NCBI GenBank assembly: GCA_934643865.1 | Contig: CAKUCX010000015.1 | Span: forward strand, 1 to 57,056 | Length of the DNA: 57,056 nucleotides | Source: an uncultured Kiritimatiellota bacterium | GTDB taxonomy: Bacteria; Verrucomicrobiota; Kiritimatiellia; RFP12; UBA1067 | Direction of reading: 5' to 3' | Shown: in pieces, positions 7,934 to 16,117 of the stretch | How the letters are laid out: each line of letters begins with the position of its first letter | How positions within the stretch are numbered: the stretch's first letter is position 1 | Notes under the pieces: generated by a model | Databases searched by the model: none | What the model saw: the letters and a program-made list of their open reading frames with translations, nothing else | What the model was told of the DNA's origin: nothing | Position numbers and translations under genes: made by a program

Positions 7934-9487
7934 ATGTCAGACGACCTGAAGACCCCTCCCCACAGCGCGGAGGCCGAGCGTGGCATCATCGGCTCGATTC
8001 TGCTCGACACGCAGTTCGGCGAGGACGCCCGCGTCCTCGACCTGTGCCTCTCGCGCGGGCTCACGCCCGAGTCCTTCTACGAGCCGCGCAACCGCCTCCT
8101 CTACGAGACCTTCCGCGAGATGAGCGGCGCCTCCACGCCGATCGACGCCGTCACGCTCGCCGACCGCCTGCGCGCGACGGGCCGGCTCGACGCGGTCGGC
8201 GGCGTCGCCGCCATCCAGGCCCTCGTCGATGACACGCCCACGAGCGCGCACGCCGAGTACTACATCGACATCGTCCGCCAGAAGCACCTGCTGCGCACGA
8301 TGATCCAGCGCGCCCGCGAGACCGAGGCGAAGTGCTTTGACGAGGCGCAGAGCGCGAACGCGGACATCCTCCTCGGCGAGGTCGAGCGGAACTTCCTCGA
8401 AATCGGCGGGTCCACCTCGGTGCGGGCGGACTGGAAGACGGCTGTCGAGGCGACGTTCAAGGCGATGGATCGCCTCTTCGATGGCGGCCCCGACCAGTTC
8501 GACGGCCTGCCGACGGGCTTCAAGTACCTCGACGAGAAGATCATGGGGCTGAAGGCGGGGGACATGATCGTCGTCGCCGCCCGCCCGTCCGTCGGCAAGA
8601 CCTCGCTTGCGATGAACATCGCCGAGTGCATCGCGCTCGGACAGGACATCAACGGCATGCCGATGAAGGGCGCGCACGGGCGCCCGCACGCCGTTTTGAT
8701 GTTCTCCCTCGAAATGAGCACGGAGTCGCTCGCCAAGCGGATGCTCGCGGGGCGCGCGGGCGTCGACACGTGGCGCCTCCAGCGCGGCCTCCTCACGCAC
8801 GACCAGCGCATCGACGCGAGCCAGCGCCTCATGAGCGCGATGGGCGCGCTGCGCGGCGCGCCCATCTACATCGACGACACGAGCGCGCTCGACGTCGCGG
8901 ACATGCGCGCGCGCGCGCGCCGCATGAAGCGGATGCACAACATCGAACTCATCGTGATCGACTACCTGCAGCTCGCGAACTGCCGCGAGTTCGCCCGTCA
9001 GGGCCGCCAGCTGGAGACGAGCCGCATCTCGGGCCAGATCAAGGCGATGGCGAAGGAGCTGAAGGTGCCGGTCATCGTCCTCTCGCAGCTCTCCCGCGCG
9101 AACGAGAAGGGGGACGACAAGGACGAGGTGCCGAAGCTCTCGCATCTGCGCGACTCGGGCGCCATCGAGCAGGATGCCGACATGGTCTTCCTGCTGCGCC
9201 GCCCCTGCCGCTCGAAGACCGCCCAGTGGCACGACGACGAACTGCTCGCGATCGTGGACGTGGCGAAGAACCGCAACGGCGAGACGGGCGAGGTCGACCT
9301 CAACTTCTACAAGCAGGGCACGCGCTTCGGCGACCGCAAGCCGGGGACGCGCGGACAGAAGGCGCAGGACGCGGAGACGGCCGAGGCCGACGCCGCGACG
9401 GCCGAGGAGGTCCCGGAGGTGCCGGGCGAGGCGTTCGCCCTCCCCGGCGACGCGCCTGTCAACCTCACGCAGGACCCGCTCTTCTGA
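7934..9487 (+). CDS. dnaB: replicative DNA helicase DnaB
   Basis: A 517-residue hexameric 5'-3' helicase of the replication fork. The N-terminal primase-binding domain (SAEAERGIIGSILLD onward) covers about residues 10-110 and is followed by a helical linker. The RecA-like core has Walker A ARPSVGKTS near residue 215, the MFSLEMS motif and a Walker B-like ELIVIDYLQL. The arginine-finger region is near LSQLSRANEKG, and LRDSGAIEQDADMVFLLRR follows. The C-terminal 50 residues are an acidic Ala/Glu/Pro tail that varies in the family. No intein is present. The start has no evident Shine-Dalgarno and lies 10 nt after the -10, consistent with a leaderless message. Confidence 0.97.
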   Translation: MSDDLKTPPHSAEAERGIIGSILLDTQFGEDARVLDLCLSRGLTPESFYEPRNRLLYETFREMSGASTPIDAVTLADRLRATGRLDAVGGVAAIQALVDDTPTSAHAEYYIDIVRQKHLLRTMIQRARETEAKCFDEAQSANADILLGEVERNFLEIGGSTSVRADWKTAVEATFKAMDRLFDGGPDQFDGLPTGFKYLDEKIMGLKAGDMIVVAARPSVGKTSLAMNIAECIALGQDINGMPMKGAHGRPHAVLMFSLEMSTESLAKRMLAGRAGVDTWRLQRGLLTHDQRIDASQRLMSAMGALRGAPIYIDDTSALDVADMRARARRMKRMHNIELIVIDYLQLANCREFARQGRQLETSRISGQIKAMAKELKVPVIVLSQLSRANEKGDDKDEVPKLSHLRDSGAIEQDADMVFLLRRPCRSKTAQWHDDELLAIVDVAKNRNGETGEVDLNFYKQGTRFGDRKPGTRGQKAQDAETAEADAATAEEVPEVPGEAFALPGDAPVNLTQDPLF

Positions 9488-9536
9488 ACCTTTCCGCCCG
9501 GCGGCGCGTTTGACCGCCTGAAGGGAGACATCCAAG

Positions 9537-10607
9537 ATGAAAAAGACGATTCTGGTCTGTATGCTCGCCGTGTGCGGGTGCGTCTACGCGGAGGGGAAGA
9601 AGGATGTCGCCGCCGCCATCGCGCGCGGCGTCGCCTTCCTCAGGACGCAGCAGGAGGCGGACGGCCACTTCAGCGACCCCCACATGCCCGCCCTCACGGC
9701 CCTGCCGCTCTGGGCGTTCGTCTGCGGCGGCGAGGGGAGGACGGAGGGCGCGAAGAAGGCGGCCGCGTTCGTCCTCTCCACGCAGCGTCCCGACGGCGGC
9801 TTCTACGTGCCGAAGCCCGGGCGCGGCGGCTCGGGGCTCGGGAACTACAACACGAGCGTCTGCCTGAGCGCGCTCTTCGAGAGCGGGCTCGCCCCGATGA
9901 AGGCGATCCTCGCCGCGCGCACGTACATCGCCGGCAGCCAGCTCACGGGCGACGACACGATGGCGGGCGGGTTCGGCTACGACCGCGCGTCGCGCCGGCG
10001 CTACGCGGACCTCTCGAACACGTCCTACGCGCTCGACGCGATGCGCCGCACCGAGGGGGCCGAGGACTTCCGTCCGAAGGGCGAGACGCGCGCGGACCTC
10101 AACTGGGAGAAGGCGCTCCAGTTCGTGACGCGCCTCCAGGAGACGCAGGGGGAGCGCGCGGGGGGTGCCGCGTACAACCTCCGCACGGCGCAGGCGGGCA
10201 CGGAGACGAACCGGTCCGGGCGCGTCGCGCTGCGCGCCTACGGCTCGATGAGCTACGCGGCCGTCCTCTCGATGTGCCACGCGAAGCTCACGCGGGCCGA
10301 CCCCCGCGTGAAGAGCGCGCTGGAGTACTGTTCGCGGTTCTGGACCGTGGACGAGAACCCCGGCATGGGCAGCCAGGGCCTCTACTACTACTACGACATC
10401 CTCGCGCGCGCCCTCTCCGTCGCGGGCGTCGCCGAGCTGGTGCAGCCCGACGGCCGCCGCGTTGACTGGCGGCGCGAGCTCGCCGCGAAGTTGCTGGCGC
10501 TCCAGAGACCCGACGGCAGCTGGGTGAACGACAACAACCGCTTCTGGGAGAACGACCCCGTGCTTGCCACCTCCTTCGCGGTCCTCGCGCTCGCGCTCTG
10601 CAAATGA
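9537..10607 (+). CDS. exported terpene-cyclase/prenyltransferase-repeat protein
   Basis: A 356-residue protein with a Sec signal peptide (MKKTILVCMLAVCGCVYA) and an alpha-alpha barrel built from squalene-hopene-cyclase/prenyltransferase repeats. These show as spaced FLRTQQEADGHF, VLSTQRPDGGFY and LLALQRPDGSWV blocks. The DXDD acid of true class II cyclases was not found, and export to the periplasm or cell surface would be odd for a hopanoid cyclase, so a non-catalytic or peptide-processing role is more likely. Planctomycetes and verrucomicrobia carry many such exported repeat proteins. It follows dnaB by 49 nt with its own ribosome site. Its stop overlaps the next ATG (ATGA). Confidence 0.75.
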   Translation: MKKTILVCMLAVCGCVYAEGKKDVAAAIARGVAFLRTQQEADGHFSDPHMPALTALPLWAFVCGGEGRTEGAKKAAAFVLSTQRPDGGFYVPKPGRGGSGLGNYNTSVCLSALFESGLAPMKAILAARTYIAGSQLTGDDTMAGGFGYDRASRRRYADLSNTSYALDAMRRTEGAEDFRPKGETRADLNWEKALQFVTRLQETQGERAGGAAYNLRTAQAGTETNRSGRVALRAYGSMSYAAVLSMCHAKLTRADPRVKSALEYCSRFWTVDENPGMGSQGLYYYYDILARALSVAGVAELVQPDGRRVDWRRELAAKLLALQRPDGSWVNDNNRFWENDPVLATSFAVLALALCK

Positions 10608-11047
10608 AATGGGCATGGGCAGCGTGTGCGGGCGGGGCGCTCCTCGCCGCCGCCGGCGCGCCGCCGCCGGCCGCCGCCGTCCATGCCCCGACGCAGGCGG
10701 TTCTGCGCGTGACGGGCTACTGCAGCTGCGGGATCTGCTGCGGATGGCGACGGAGCTGGTTCGGCTTCGGTCCGCCCGTCTACGCGCAGGGCCCGCTCAA
10801 GGGGAAGCGCAAGCGTGTCGGCGTGACGGCGCGCGGCACGCGGGCGAAGAAGGGGACGGTCGCCGCCGATTTGAAGATGCTGCCCTTCGGCACGCGCCTC
10901 GACGTCCCCGGCTACGGCGCGGGCGTCGTCGAGGACACGGGCGGGGCCGTCACGGGGGCGCACATCGACGTCTGGTTTCCGACGCACGAGGCCGCGAAGC
11001 GGTGGGGCGTGCGCACGTTGACCGTGGACATCCTGGAGACGAGGTGA
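10604..11047 (+). CDS. exported 3D-domain (double-psi beta-barrel) protein
   Basis: A 147-residue protein with an Ala-rich signal peptide followed by a single 3D domain, named for its three conserved aspartates. Visible pieces are VTGYCSCGICCG, GTVAADLKMLPFGTRLDVPGYG, VEDTGGAV and HIDVWFPTHEAAKRWG. The fold is shared with RlpA/MltA and the ends of resuscitation-promoting-factor-like proteins, and acts in peptidoglycan cleavage or remodelling. It overlaps the preceding stop by four bases and is one base ahead of the sugar transferase, forming a three-gene envelope operon. Confidence 0.82.
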   Translation: MKWAWAACAGGALLAAAGAPPPAAAVHAPTQAVLRVTGYCSCGICCGWRRSWFGFGPPVYAQGPLKGKRKRVGVTARGTRAKKGTVAADLKMLPFGTRLDVPGYGAGVVEDTGGAVTGAHIDVWFPTHEAAKRWGVRTLTVDILETR

Positions 11048-11048
11048 G

Positions 11049-11636
11049 ATGAAGCGCGCGCTCGACCTCGTCCTCACGCTCGCGACGGCGCCGCTCTGGC
11101 TGCCGCTCCTCGCCGCCGTCGCCGTCGCCGTGCGCCTCGCGCTCGGCGCGCCCGTCTTCTTCGTGCAGGAACGCGCGGGACGCGGCGGAAAGCCGTTTCG
11201 CCTCTTCAAGTTCCGCTCGATGCGCACGGGCCCCGGAACGGATGCCGCGCGCCTGACGCCGTTTGGCCGCTTCCTGCGCGCGTCGTCGCTTGACGAACTG
11301 CCCGAGCTGCTCCTCGTCCTGCGCGGCACGCTCTCGCTTGTCGGGCCGCGCCCTCTGCCGACGGCCTATCTGCCGCGCTATTCGCCCGAGCAGGCGCGCC
11401 GCCACGAGGTGCGGCCGGGCATCACGGGCTGGGCGCAGGTCAACGGCCGCAACCTCCTTTCATGGGAGGAGAAGTTCCGCCTCGACGTCTGGTACGTCGA
11501 CCACCGGTCCCTGTGGCTCGACCTCAGGATCCTCGCCCTGACCGTCCTCGCCGTCCTCCGCCCCTCGGGCGTTTCCGCCGACGGAGAGGCGACGATGGGG
11601 GCGTTCAGGGGGCGCGCTGCCAGGCGTCGCGGCTGA
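11049..11636 (+). CDS. polyprenyl-phosphate sugar-phosphate transferase (PglC/WcaJ catalytic type)
   Basis: A 195-residue monotopic phosphoglycosyl transferase that puts a sugar-1-phosphate on undecaprenyl phosphate to start polysaccharide or glycan assembly. It has one N-terminal re-entrant hydrophobic segment (ALDLVLTLATAPLWLPLLAAVA). The family core follows: FVQERAGRGGKPFRLFKFRSMRT, SLDELPELLLVLRGTLSLVGPRPLP, and RPGITGWAQVNGRN. It is the minimal form without the extra membrane helices of WcaJ. One base separates it from the 3D gene. Its 3' end overlaps the convergent GT2 gene by 32 bp. Confidence 0.9.
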   Translation: MKRALDLVLTLATAPLWLPLLAAVAVAVRLALGAPVFFVQERAGRGGKPFRLFKFRSMRTGPGTDAARLTPFGRFLRASSLDELPELLLVLRGTLSLVGPRPLPTAYLPRYSPEQARRHEVRPGITGWAQVNGRNLLSWEEKFRLDVWYVDHRSLWLDLRILALTVLAVLRPSGVSADGEATMGAFRGRAARRRG

Positions 11637-12624
11637 CGGGGGCCTGGCGGCGGCCGAGGAGCTTCGAGAGGGTCCCCGCGCCGTAGATGGCGAGCGTGAG
11701 CCAGCAGACGGGGAGGTGGTAGAGCCACGCGGCGTCCCGGCGGCGGCGGAAGCCGACGAGCGCCTGCACGACGAGCGGAAGGACGCTCGCCGTCGCGAGG
11801 CAGAAGAGGGCGATGCCCGTGCGGCTCTGGCGATTCCACGGATAGCGGCGCCGCTTCGCCTGCGCGAAGAAGAGGAAGTCGCGGATGCGCCGCCGCTGCT
11901 TGCGCGCGAAGTCGCCGAGGCGGGCGCAGTAGAGGTGGACGATGCCCGTCTTCACCTTCGCGACCGTCACGGCGCCGTCGCGGAGGATGCGCGCGTAGAG
12001 GATGTCGATGTCGAAGAGGTAGGGTTCCCAGTCCGTGCCGTCGAGGAGCGTGCGGCGGAAGATGAAGCCGTTTGCGCCGATGGTCGGGAGCGCGTCGCCC
12101 GTGAGGCGAAGCTTGAGCCAACCGCCCTTGTCCTCGGATGCCACGTCAAGGCCCGTCCAGCGGCCCGTGAGGGCGGAGAGGCGGTCGTAGTTCCGCGTGA
12201 AGAGGCAGAGGGGGTCGTTCATCCCGAGGAGGGCGAAGTAGCGCGTGAGGGCGGGATCCTCCGGGCGCACCGTGTAGGCGATCGGCTCGGTCGCGAGCAC
12301 GTCCGCGTCCGCGAAGGGGGCGAGCATCCGCGTGAGCCAGTCCGGGTCGGGCAGGATGTTGTCGGAGTCGACGAGGGCGATCAGCTCGCCGCGCGCGGCC
12401 TTGATGCCCGCCGCCTTCCCGGCCTCGCCCGTCCGCAGGGGGTTCGGGACGATGACGTCCGCCCCCGCCGCGCGGGCGATCTCGACGGTGCGGTCGGACG
12501 AGCCTGCGTCGGCGACGACGATCTCCCAGTCCGTGCGCGGCAGCGTCTGCGCGGCGAGGGCCGCGAGGCAGGCGGGAAGGGTCTTCTCGGAGTTCAGCGT
12601 GGGGATGACGATGGAAAGGCGCAT
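11605..12624 (-). CDS. family 2 glycosyltransferase with C-terminal membrane segments
   Basis: A 339-residue GT-A enzyme. The start SIVIPTLNSEKTL and the nucleotide-sugar metal site LVDSDN (DSD at residues 86-88) are clear. An E-D-K-G-G-like segment near residue 165 may supply the catalytic base. About three hydrophobic stretches after residue 265 suggest membrane attachment. It probably extends the glycan begun by the convergent sugar-phosphate transferase, but donor and acceptor are unknown. The ATG is eight nucleotides after its -10 and has no Shine-Dalgarno, pointing to a leaderless message. Confidence 0.88.
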   Translation of the reverse strand: MRLSIVIPTLNSEKTLPACLAALAAQTLPRTDWEIVVADAGSSDRTVEIARAAGADVIVPNPLRTGEAGKAAGIKAARGELIALVDSDNILPDPDWLTRMLAPFADADVLATEPIAYTVRPEDPALTRYFALLGMNDPLCLFTRNYDRLSALTGRWTGLDVASEDKGGWLKLRLTGDALPTIGANGFIFRRTLLDGTDWEPYLFDIDILYARILRDGAVTVAKVKTGIVHLYCARLGDFARKQRRRIRDFLFFAQAKRRRYPWNRQSRTGIALFCLATASVLPLVVQALVGFRRRRDAAWLYHLPVCWLTLAIYGAGTLSKLLGRRQAPVSRDAWQRAP

Positions 12625-12632
12625 GATGCGCT

Positions 12633-12641
12633 AGTATAGCA
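12633..12641 (-). promoter_or_regulatory. extended -10 promoter of the GT2 gene
   Basis: On the minus strand, TGCTATACT with TATACT at 12638-12633. The gap to the ATG (12624) is eight nucleotides. Confidence 0.65.
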
Positions 12642-12701
12642 CATCGCCGCAGGCGGGACGCCCCGCGCGGGCTTGTCGGGCTTGCCCGCAGACGGGAAAT
12701 C

Positions 12702-12710
12702 TGATATCAT
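12702..12710 (+). promoter_or_regulatory. extended -10 promoter of the GH43-like gene
   Basis: TG (12702-12703), A, TATCAT (12705-12710). An AAAGGAG ribosome site lies eight to ten bases before the ATG at 12769. It is divergent from the GT2 promoter, with about 60 bp between them. Confidence 0.5.
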
Positions 12711-12768
12711 CGAACCATTCGGGAGCGAGGGCCCGCGCCGGGCAAGAAGATCCGAAAGGAGCGGAAAG

Positions 12769-13896
12769 ATGAGGTTGAAGAGTCTGTTTTGGTCGCTGTC
12801 CGCCGTCGCGGCGGCGGGCATGGCCGCGGCCGCCGAGCCGATCAGGGATGCGGACGAGGTGAAGGAGTACCTTGCGCCGTACAAGCTCGGCCGGCCGATC
12901 CTCGCGCCTTCGGGCGAGCCGGGGACGTTCGACCGCCTGGCGGTGGACCACGCGCGCCTCTTCCGGCACAACGGGCGCATCTACATGATGTACATCGGCT
13001 TCGACGGCGTCGGCTACCAGACGGCCCTCGCGTCCACGACGGACATGCTCCACTGGACGAAGCACGGCGTCGTGTTCGCCCGCGGCCAGTCGAAGAACGG
13101 CTGGGACATGAATGGACGCGCCATCTCCTGCTTCCTCCAGAACAACGACCTCTACGGCGACCGCGCGCTCATCAAGAAGGACGGCCGCTACTGGCTCATG
13201 TACCATGCCTATCCCGGGAAGGGGTACGAGTCCGGTGGCGCGGCGAACGGCCTTGCGTGGACGACGGACGAGAACCTGCTGGAATGGCACTGCCTCGACC
13301 GGCCCGTCTTCGAGAAGAGCCCCGATGCGACGTCCTGGGACGGCGCGGGGCTCTACAGCGTGTGGATCGTGCCGCGCGACGGCACCTACTGGCTCTACTA
13401 CAACGGCAAGTCCAGCCCGCGCTGGCCGTGGACGGAGCAGGTGGGCGTGGCGTTCGCCGAAGACGGTTCGCTCACGAAGTGGCGGCGCTACGAGAAGAAC
13501 CCCGTCTGCCGTGTCGGGCAGGTGGGCTGGGACAGGAACTTCGTCTGCGGGCAGGGCGTGATGTGGGATGCGCGGCGGGCACGTTGGATGCGCTACTTTG
13601 TCGGCCTTGGCGGAGGTCGGGGCGCACAGGACGGCGTGGCCGTCTCGCCCGACGGGCTGAACTGGCGCAGCTACGCGCGGCCGGTCGTGCCGGTTGGCCG
13701 GCCCGGCGAGATCGACGCGACCCATGCGCACAAGTCGAACGCCATTTGGCACGACGGCAGGCTGTGGCTCGTCTACTGCGCGGTGCGCCCGCTCAAGGAC
13801 GATGCCGAGCGCGCGAAGTTCAAGACGGCGAACTGGAACGAATACCGCTGCCTCACGCTCGCCTGCAGCGCGCCGTTCGCGTCCGCAGAACGGTGA
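12769..13896 (+). CDS. exported GH43/GH130-like five-bladed beta-propeller glycosidase
   Basis: A 375-residue protein with a Sec signal peptide (cleavage near AAAA-EP, about residue 22). Repeated blades carry the propeller signature: HARLFRHNGRIYMMYIGF, DRALIKKDGRYWLMYHAY, WIVPRDGTYWLYYNGK and HKSNAIWHDGRLWLVYCA. This is typical of GH43/GH32/GH62/GH130-type arabinanases, xylosidases and phosphorylases. An assigned catalytic triad cannot be read with certainty, so the sugar is unknown. The ATG at 12769 follows a strong AAAGGAG. An SGNH esterase starts 31 nt downstream, suggesting paired debranching and deacylation. Confidence 0.75.
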   Translation: MRLKSLFWSLSAVAAAGMAAAAEPIRDADEVKEYLAPYKLGRPILAPSGEPGTFDRLAVDHARLFRHNGRIYMMYIGFDGVGYQTALASTTDMLHWTKHGVVFARGQSKNGWDMNGRAISCFLQNNDLYGDRALIKKDGRYWLMYHAYPGKGYESGGAANGLAWTTDENLLEWHCLDRPVFEKSPDATSWDGAGLYSVWIVPRDGTYWLYYNGKSSPRWPWTEQVGVAFAEDGSLTKWRRYEKNPVCRVGQVGWDRNFVCGQGVMWDARRARWMRYFVGLGGGRGAQDGVAVSPDGLNWRSYARPVVPVGRPGEIDATHAHKSNAIWHDGRLWLVYCAVRPLKDDAERAKFKTANWNEYRCLTLACSAPFASAER

Positions 13897-13927
13897 GCGG
13901 GGAAACGGACAAGGAGGAAGAGAGGAC

Positions 13928-15073
13928 ATGGAGATGAAAAGCGTGATGGTCGCGGGTGCGGTCGCCCTCGCGGGCGGCGTGTGGGCGCAGGCGCCCGAGG
14001 CCGCGAAGTGGGATCCGGCGATGGCCGTCGAGAAGGCCGTCGTCACGAACGGCGTCAAGTGGATCGACGGGCGCTACCTGCCCATCGAGGGACGCGCGTT
14101 CAGCGACGTGGAGCACTACTATGACCGCCTGCCCGCCGGCGTGACGACGAACGTGAACGGCGGCGTGCGCGGCATGAAGCACCACACGTCGGGGATGCTC
14201 TTCCGCTTCGTCACCGACTCGAAGCGCCTCCACATCAAATGGACGCCCTACGCGCGCGGCCTGTCGATGGACCACATGCCCGCGACGGGCGTCTCGGGTC
14301 TCGACATCTACCGCTGGGACGCGGCGCGGGCGCGGTGGCTCTACGTGAAGACGGGGCGCATCACGAACCCGGACGGCGCGGCGTGCGACCTCGCCTGGAC
14401 GCCGGGCACGCCCTGCATCGTCAACCTGCCGCTCTACAACGGCATCCGCTCGTTCGCGCTCGGCATCGACCCGGCGGCGACGGTCGGGCCGTTCCCGCAC
14501 ACGCGCGGCGTCGAAAAGCCCGTCGTCTTCTACGGCACGTCGATCACGCACGGCGGCTGCGCCTCGCGCCCGGGCCTCGGCTTCGTGAACATCGTCGGGC
14601 GCGACCTCGACGTGCCCGTCGTGGGGCTCGGCTTCTCGGGCTCCGGCGTCATGGAGCTTGAGATGAGCGAACACCTCGCGCGCATCGACGCGAGCTGCTA
14701 CGTCCTCGACTGCCTCTGGAACATGGGCATGAAGCGCGGCCATGACGTCCCCGGCCGCAACGTGGACGAAAACTACGAGCCGTTCATCCGCAACCTGCGC
14801 GCGAAGCGCCCGGGCGTCCCGATCGTGATGGCCGAGCAGTGCGACGTGTTCATGGGCGCGCCGAACGCGAAGGACCGCTACATCCGCGCGCTCTACGAAA
14901 AGCTCGTCGCGGAAGGCTGGACGAACCTCGTCTACCTGCCCAAGGACAAGATGTTCACGGGCGACGGCGAGGGGACGGTCGACGGCTGCCACCCGAACGA
15001 CCTCGGCATGCGTTCGCTCGCGGACGCCTTTGGCGCGGCCGTGAAGGCGGCGCTGGGGCCGGGGAGAAAGTGA
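13928..15073 (+). CDS. exported two-domain SGNH/GDSL esterase
   Basis: A 381-residue protein with a signal peptide ending near VWAQA. An N-terminal beta-sandwich of about residues 35-185, like SGNH_hydro_N, precedes an SGNH hydrolase domain. Block I is FYGTSITHGG near residue 200, with Ser as nucleophile. A G and N occur in the GLGFSGSG and LWNMGM regions, and block V is DGCHPND near residue 350, supplying Asp and His. This architecture is common in carbohydrate-esterase loci of Bacteroidetes and PVC bacteria, where it removes acetyl or other acyl groups from glycans. It is the second gene of the operon with the GH43-like enzyme. Confidence 0.85.
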   Translation: MEMKSVMVAGAVALAGGVWAQAPEAAKWDPAMAVEKAVVTNGVKWIDGRYLPIEGRAFSDVEHYYDRLPAGVTTNVNGGVRGMKHHTSGMLFRFVTDSKRLHIKWTPYARGLSMDHMPATGVSGLDIYRWDAARARWLYVKTGRITNPDGAACDLAWTPGTPCIVNLPLYNGIRSFALGIDPAATVGPFPHTRGVEKPVVFYGTSITHGGCASRPGLGFVNIVGRDLDVPVVGLGFSGSGVMELEMSEHLARIDASCYVLDCLWNMGMKRGHDVPGRNVDENYEPFIRNLRAKRPGVPIVMAEQCDVFMGAPNAKDRYIRALYEKLVAEGWTNLVYLPKDKMFTGDGEGTVDGCHPNDLGMRSLADAFGAAVKAALGPGRK

Positions 15074-15086
15074 ATCGCCGGCCGCC

Positions 15087-15527
15087 TCAGCCGGCTCCGG
15101 CGGCCTCGTGCGGCGGCGGACGATGGCTGCGGACGAGCCAGCCCAGCACTTCGAGGCCGATGAGGGACAGCACGGCGGCCGCGACGCCGACCGCGTAGAG
15201 GCCGGCGGCGATGGACATGCCGATGCCCGCCGCGACCCAAATGCCCGCTGCCGTCGTGAGCCCGTGGACGGAATGGCGCTGCACCATGATCGCGCCCGCC
15301 CCGATGAAGCCGATGCCGCTGACGACCTGCGCGGCGACGCGCGAGGGGTCTCCTTGCCCGTCGAAGCCGTAGCGCGAGACGATGAGCATCAGCGCCGCGC
15401 CGATCGCCACCAGCAGATGCGTCCGCATCCCGGCGACCTTGGCGCGGTATTCGCGCTCGGCCCCGATGAGCCCGCCGAGAAAGCCCGCCAGCAGAAGCCG
15501 CAGGATCAGCACGTGCGTCTCAGGCAT
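15087..15527 (-). CDS. MgtC/SapB-family membrane protein
   Basis: A 146-residue protein with four hydrophobic segments, matching the membrane domain of MgtC. Conserved pieces are FLGGLIGAEREYRAKVAGMRTH, VVSGIGFIGAGAIM and VHGLTTAAGIWVAAGIGM. There is no C-terminal ACT-like domain. The family is tied to Mg2+ limitation, acid tolerance and control of ATP synthase; no transport function is proven. The ATG at 15527 overlaps the pdxT stop by eight bases, so it is the third gene of a pdxS-pdxT-mgtC operon. Confidence 0.88.
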   Translation of the reverse strand: MPETHVLILRLLLAGFLGGLIGAEREYRAKVAGMRTHLLVAIGAALMLIVSRYGFDGQGDPSRVAAQVVSGIGFIGAGAIMVQRHSVHGLTTAAGIWVAAGIGMSIAAGLYAVGVAAAVLSLIGLEVLGWLVRSHRPPPHEAAGAG

Positions 15528-16116
15528 CGCCCCGCCCCCTCGCCGCCGCCGAGGCCCCGGCGGCGCGGCAGAACGCGGCGAAAACCCGCCTGTCGCCCGT
15601 CAGTTCGGGATGGCCCGCGAACGCCCAGGCGTTCCGCCACCTGACGGCGGTCGGGCGCCCGTCCCGTTCCGACAGGATCTCGACGCCGCTCCCGACGGAG
15701 ACGATCGACGGCGCGCGGATGAACGTCATCGGCACGTCGGCGAGGCCGCCGCACGCGCCTGCCGCCGCGAAGCTGCCGAGCTGGCGGCCGTAGGCGTTGC
15801 GCCGCACCGTGACGGGCAGGACGCCGAACCAGACGGTCGGGTCGCCGTCCAGCCGCTCGGCGAGCAGGATGAGGCCCGCGCACGTCGCGAAGACGGGCAG
15901 GCCCGACTGGATCCTCTCCTTGAGCGGCGTGAAGAGCCCGAGGTCGTGGAGAAGCTTCCCCTGCACGGTCGACTCGCCGCCCGGCAGGACGAGCGCGTCA
16001 AAGGGGCGGTCGAGGTCGCCGCGCTGGCGGATCTCGAACGTCTCCGCCCCGACGTCCCGGAAGGCGCGTTCGTGTTCGGCGAACGCGCCCTGCACGGCCA
16101 ACACGCCGACAGGCAT
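15520..16116 (-). CDS. pdxT: pyridoxal 5'-phosphate synthase glutaminase subunit
   Basis: A 198-residue class I glutamine amidotransferase that feeds ammonia to PdxS. The oxyanion loop GGEST is at residues 46-50. The nucleophile Cys79 sits in FATCAGLILL, and the His169/Glu171 pair in AGHPELTGD completes the triad. The start VGVLAVQGAFAEH is diagnostic of PdxT. It starts one base after pdxS and overlaps the mgtC start. The unusually long Ala/Arg-rich tail after residue 185 is outside the fold. Confidence 0.96.
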   Translation of the reverse strand: MPVGVLAVQGAFAEHERAFRDVGAETFEIRQRGDLDRPFDALVLPGGESTVQGKLLHDLGLFTPLKERIQSGLPVFATCAGLILLAERLDGDPTVWFGVLPVTVRRNAYGRQLGSFAAAGACGGLADVPMTFIRAPSIVSVGSGVEILSERDGRPTAVRWRNAWAFAGHPELTGDRRVFAAFCRAAGASAAARGRGDA

Positions 16117-16117
16117 C

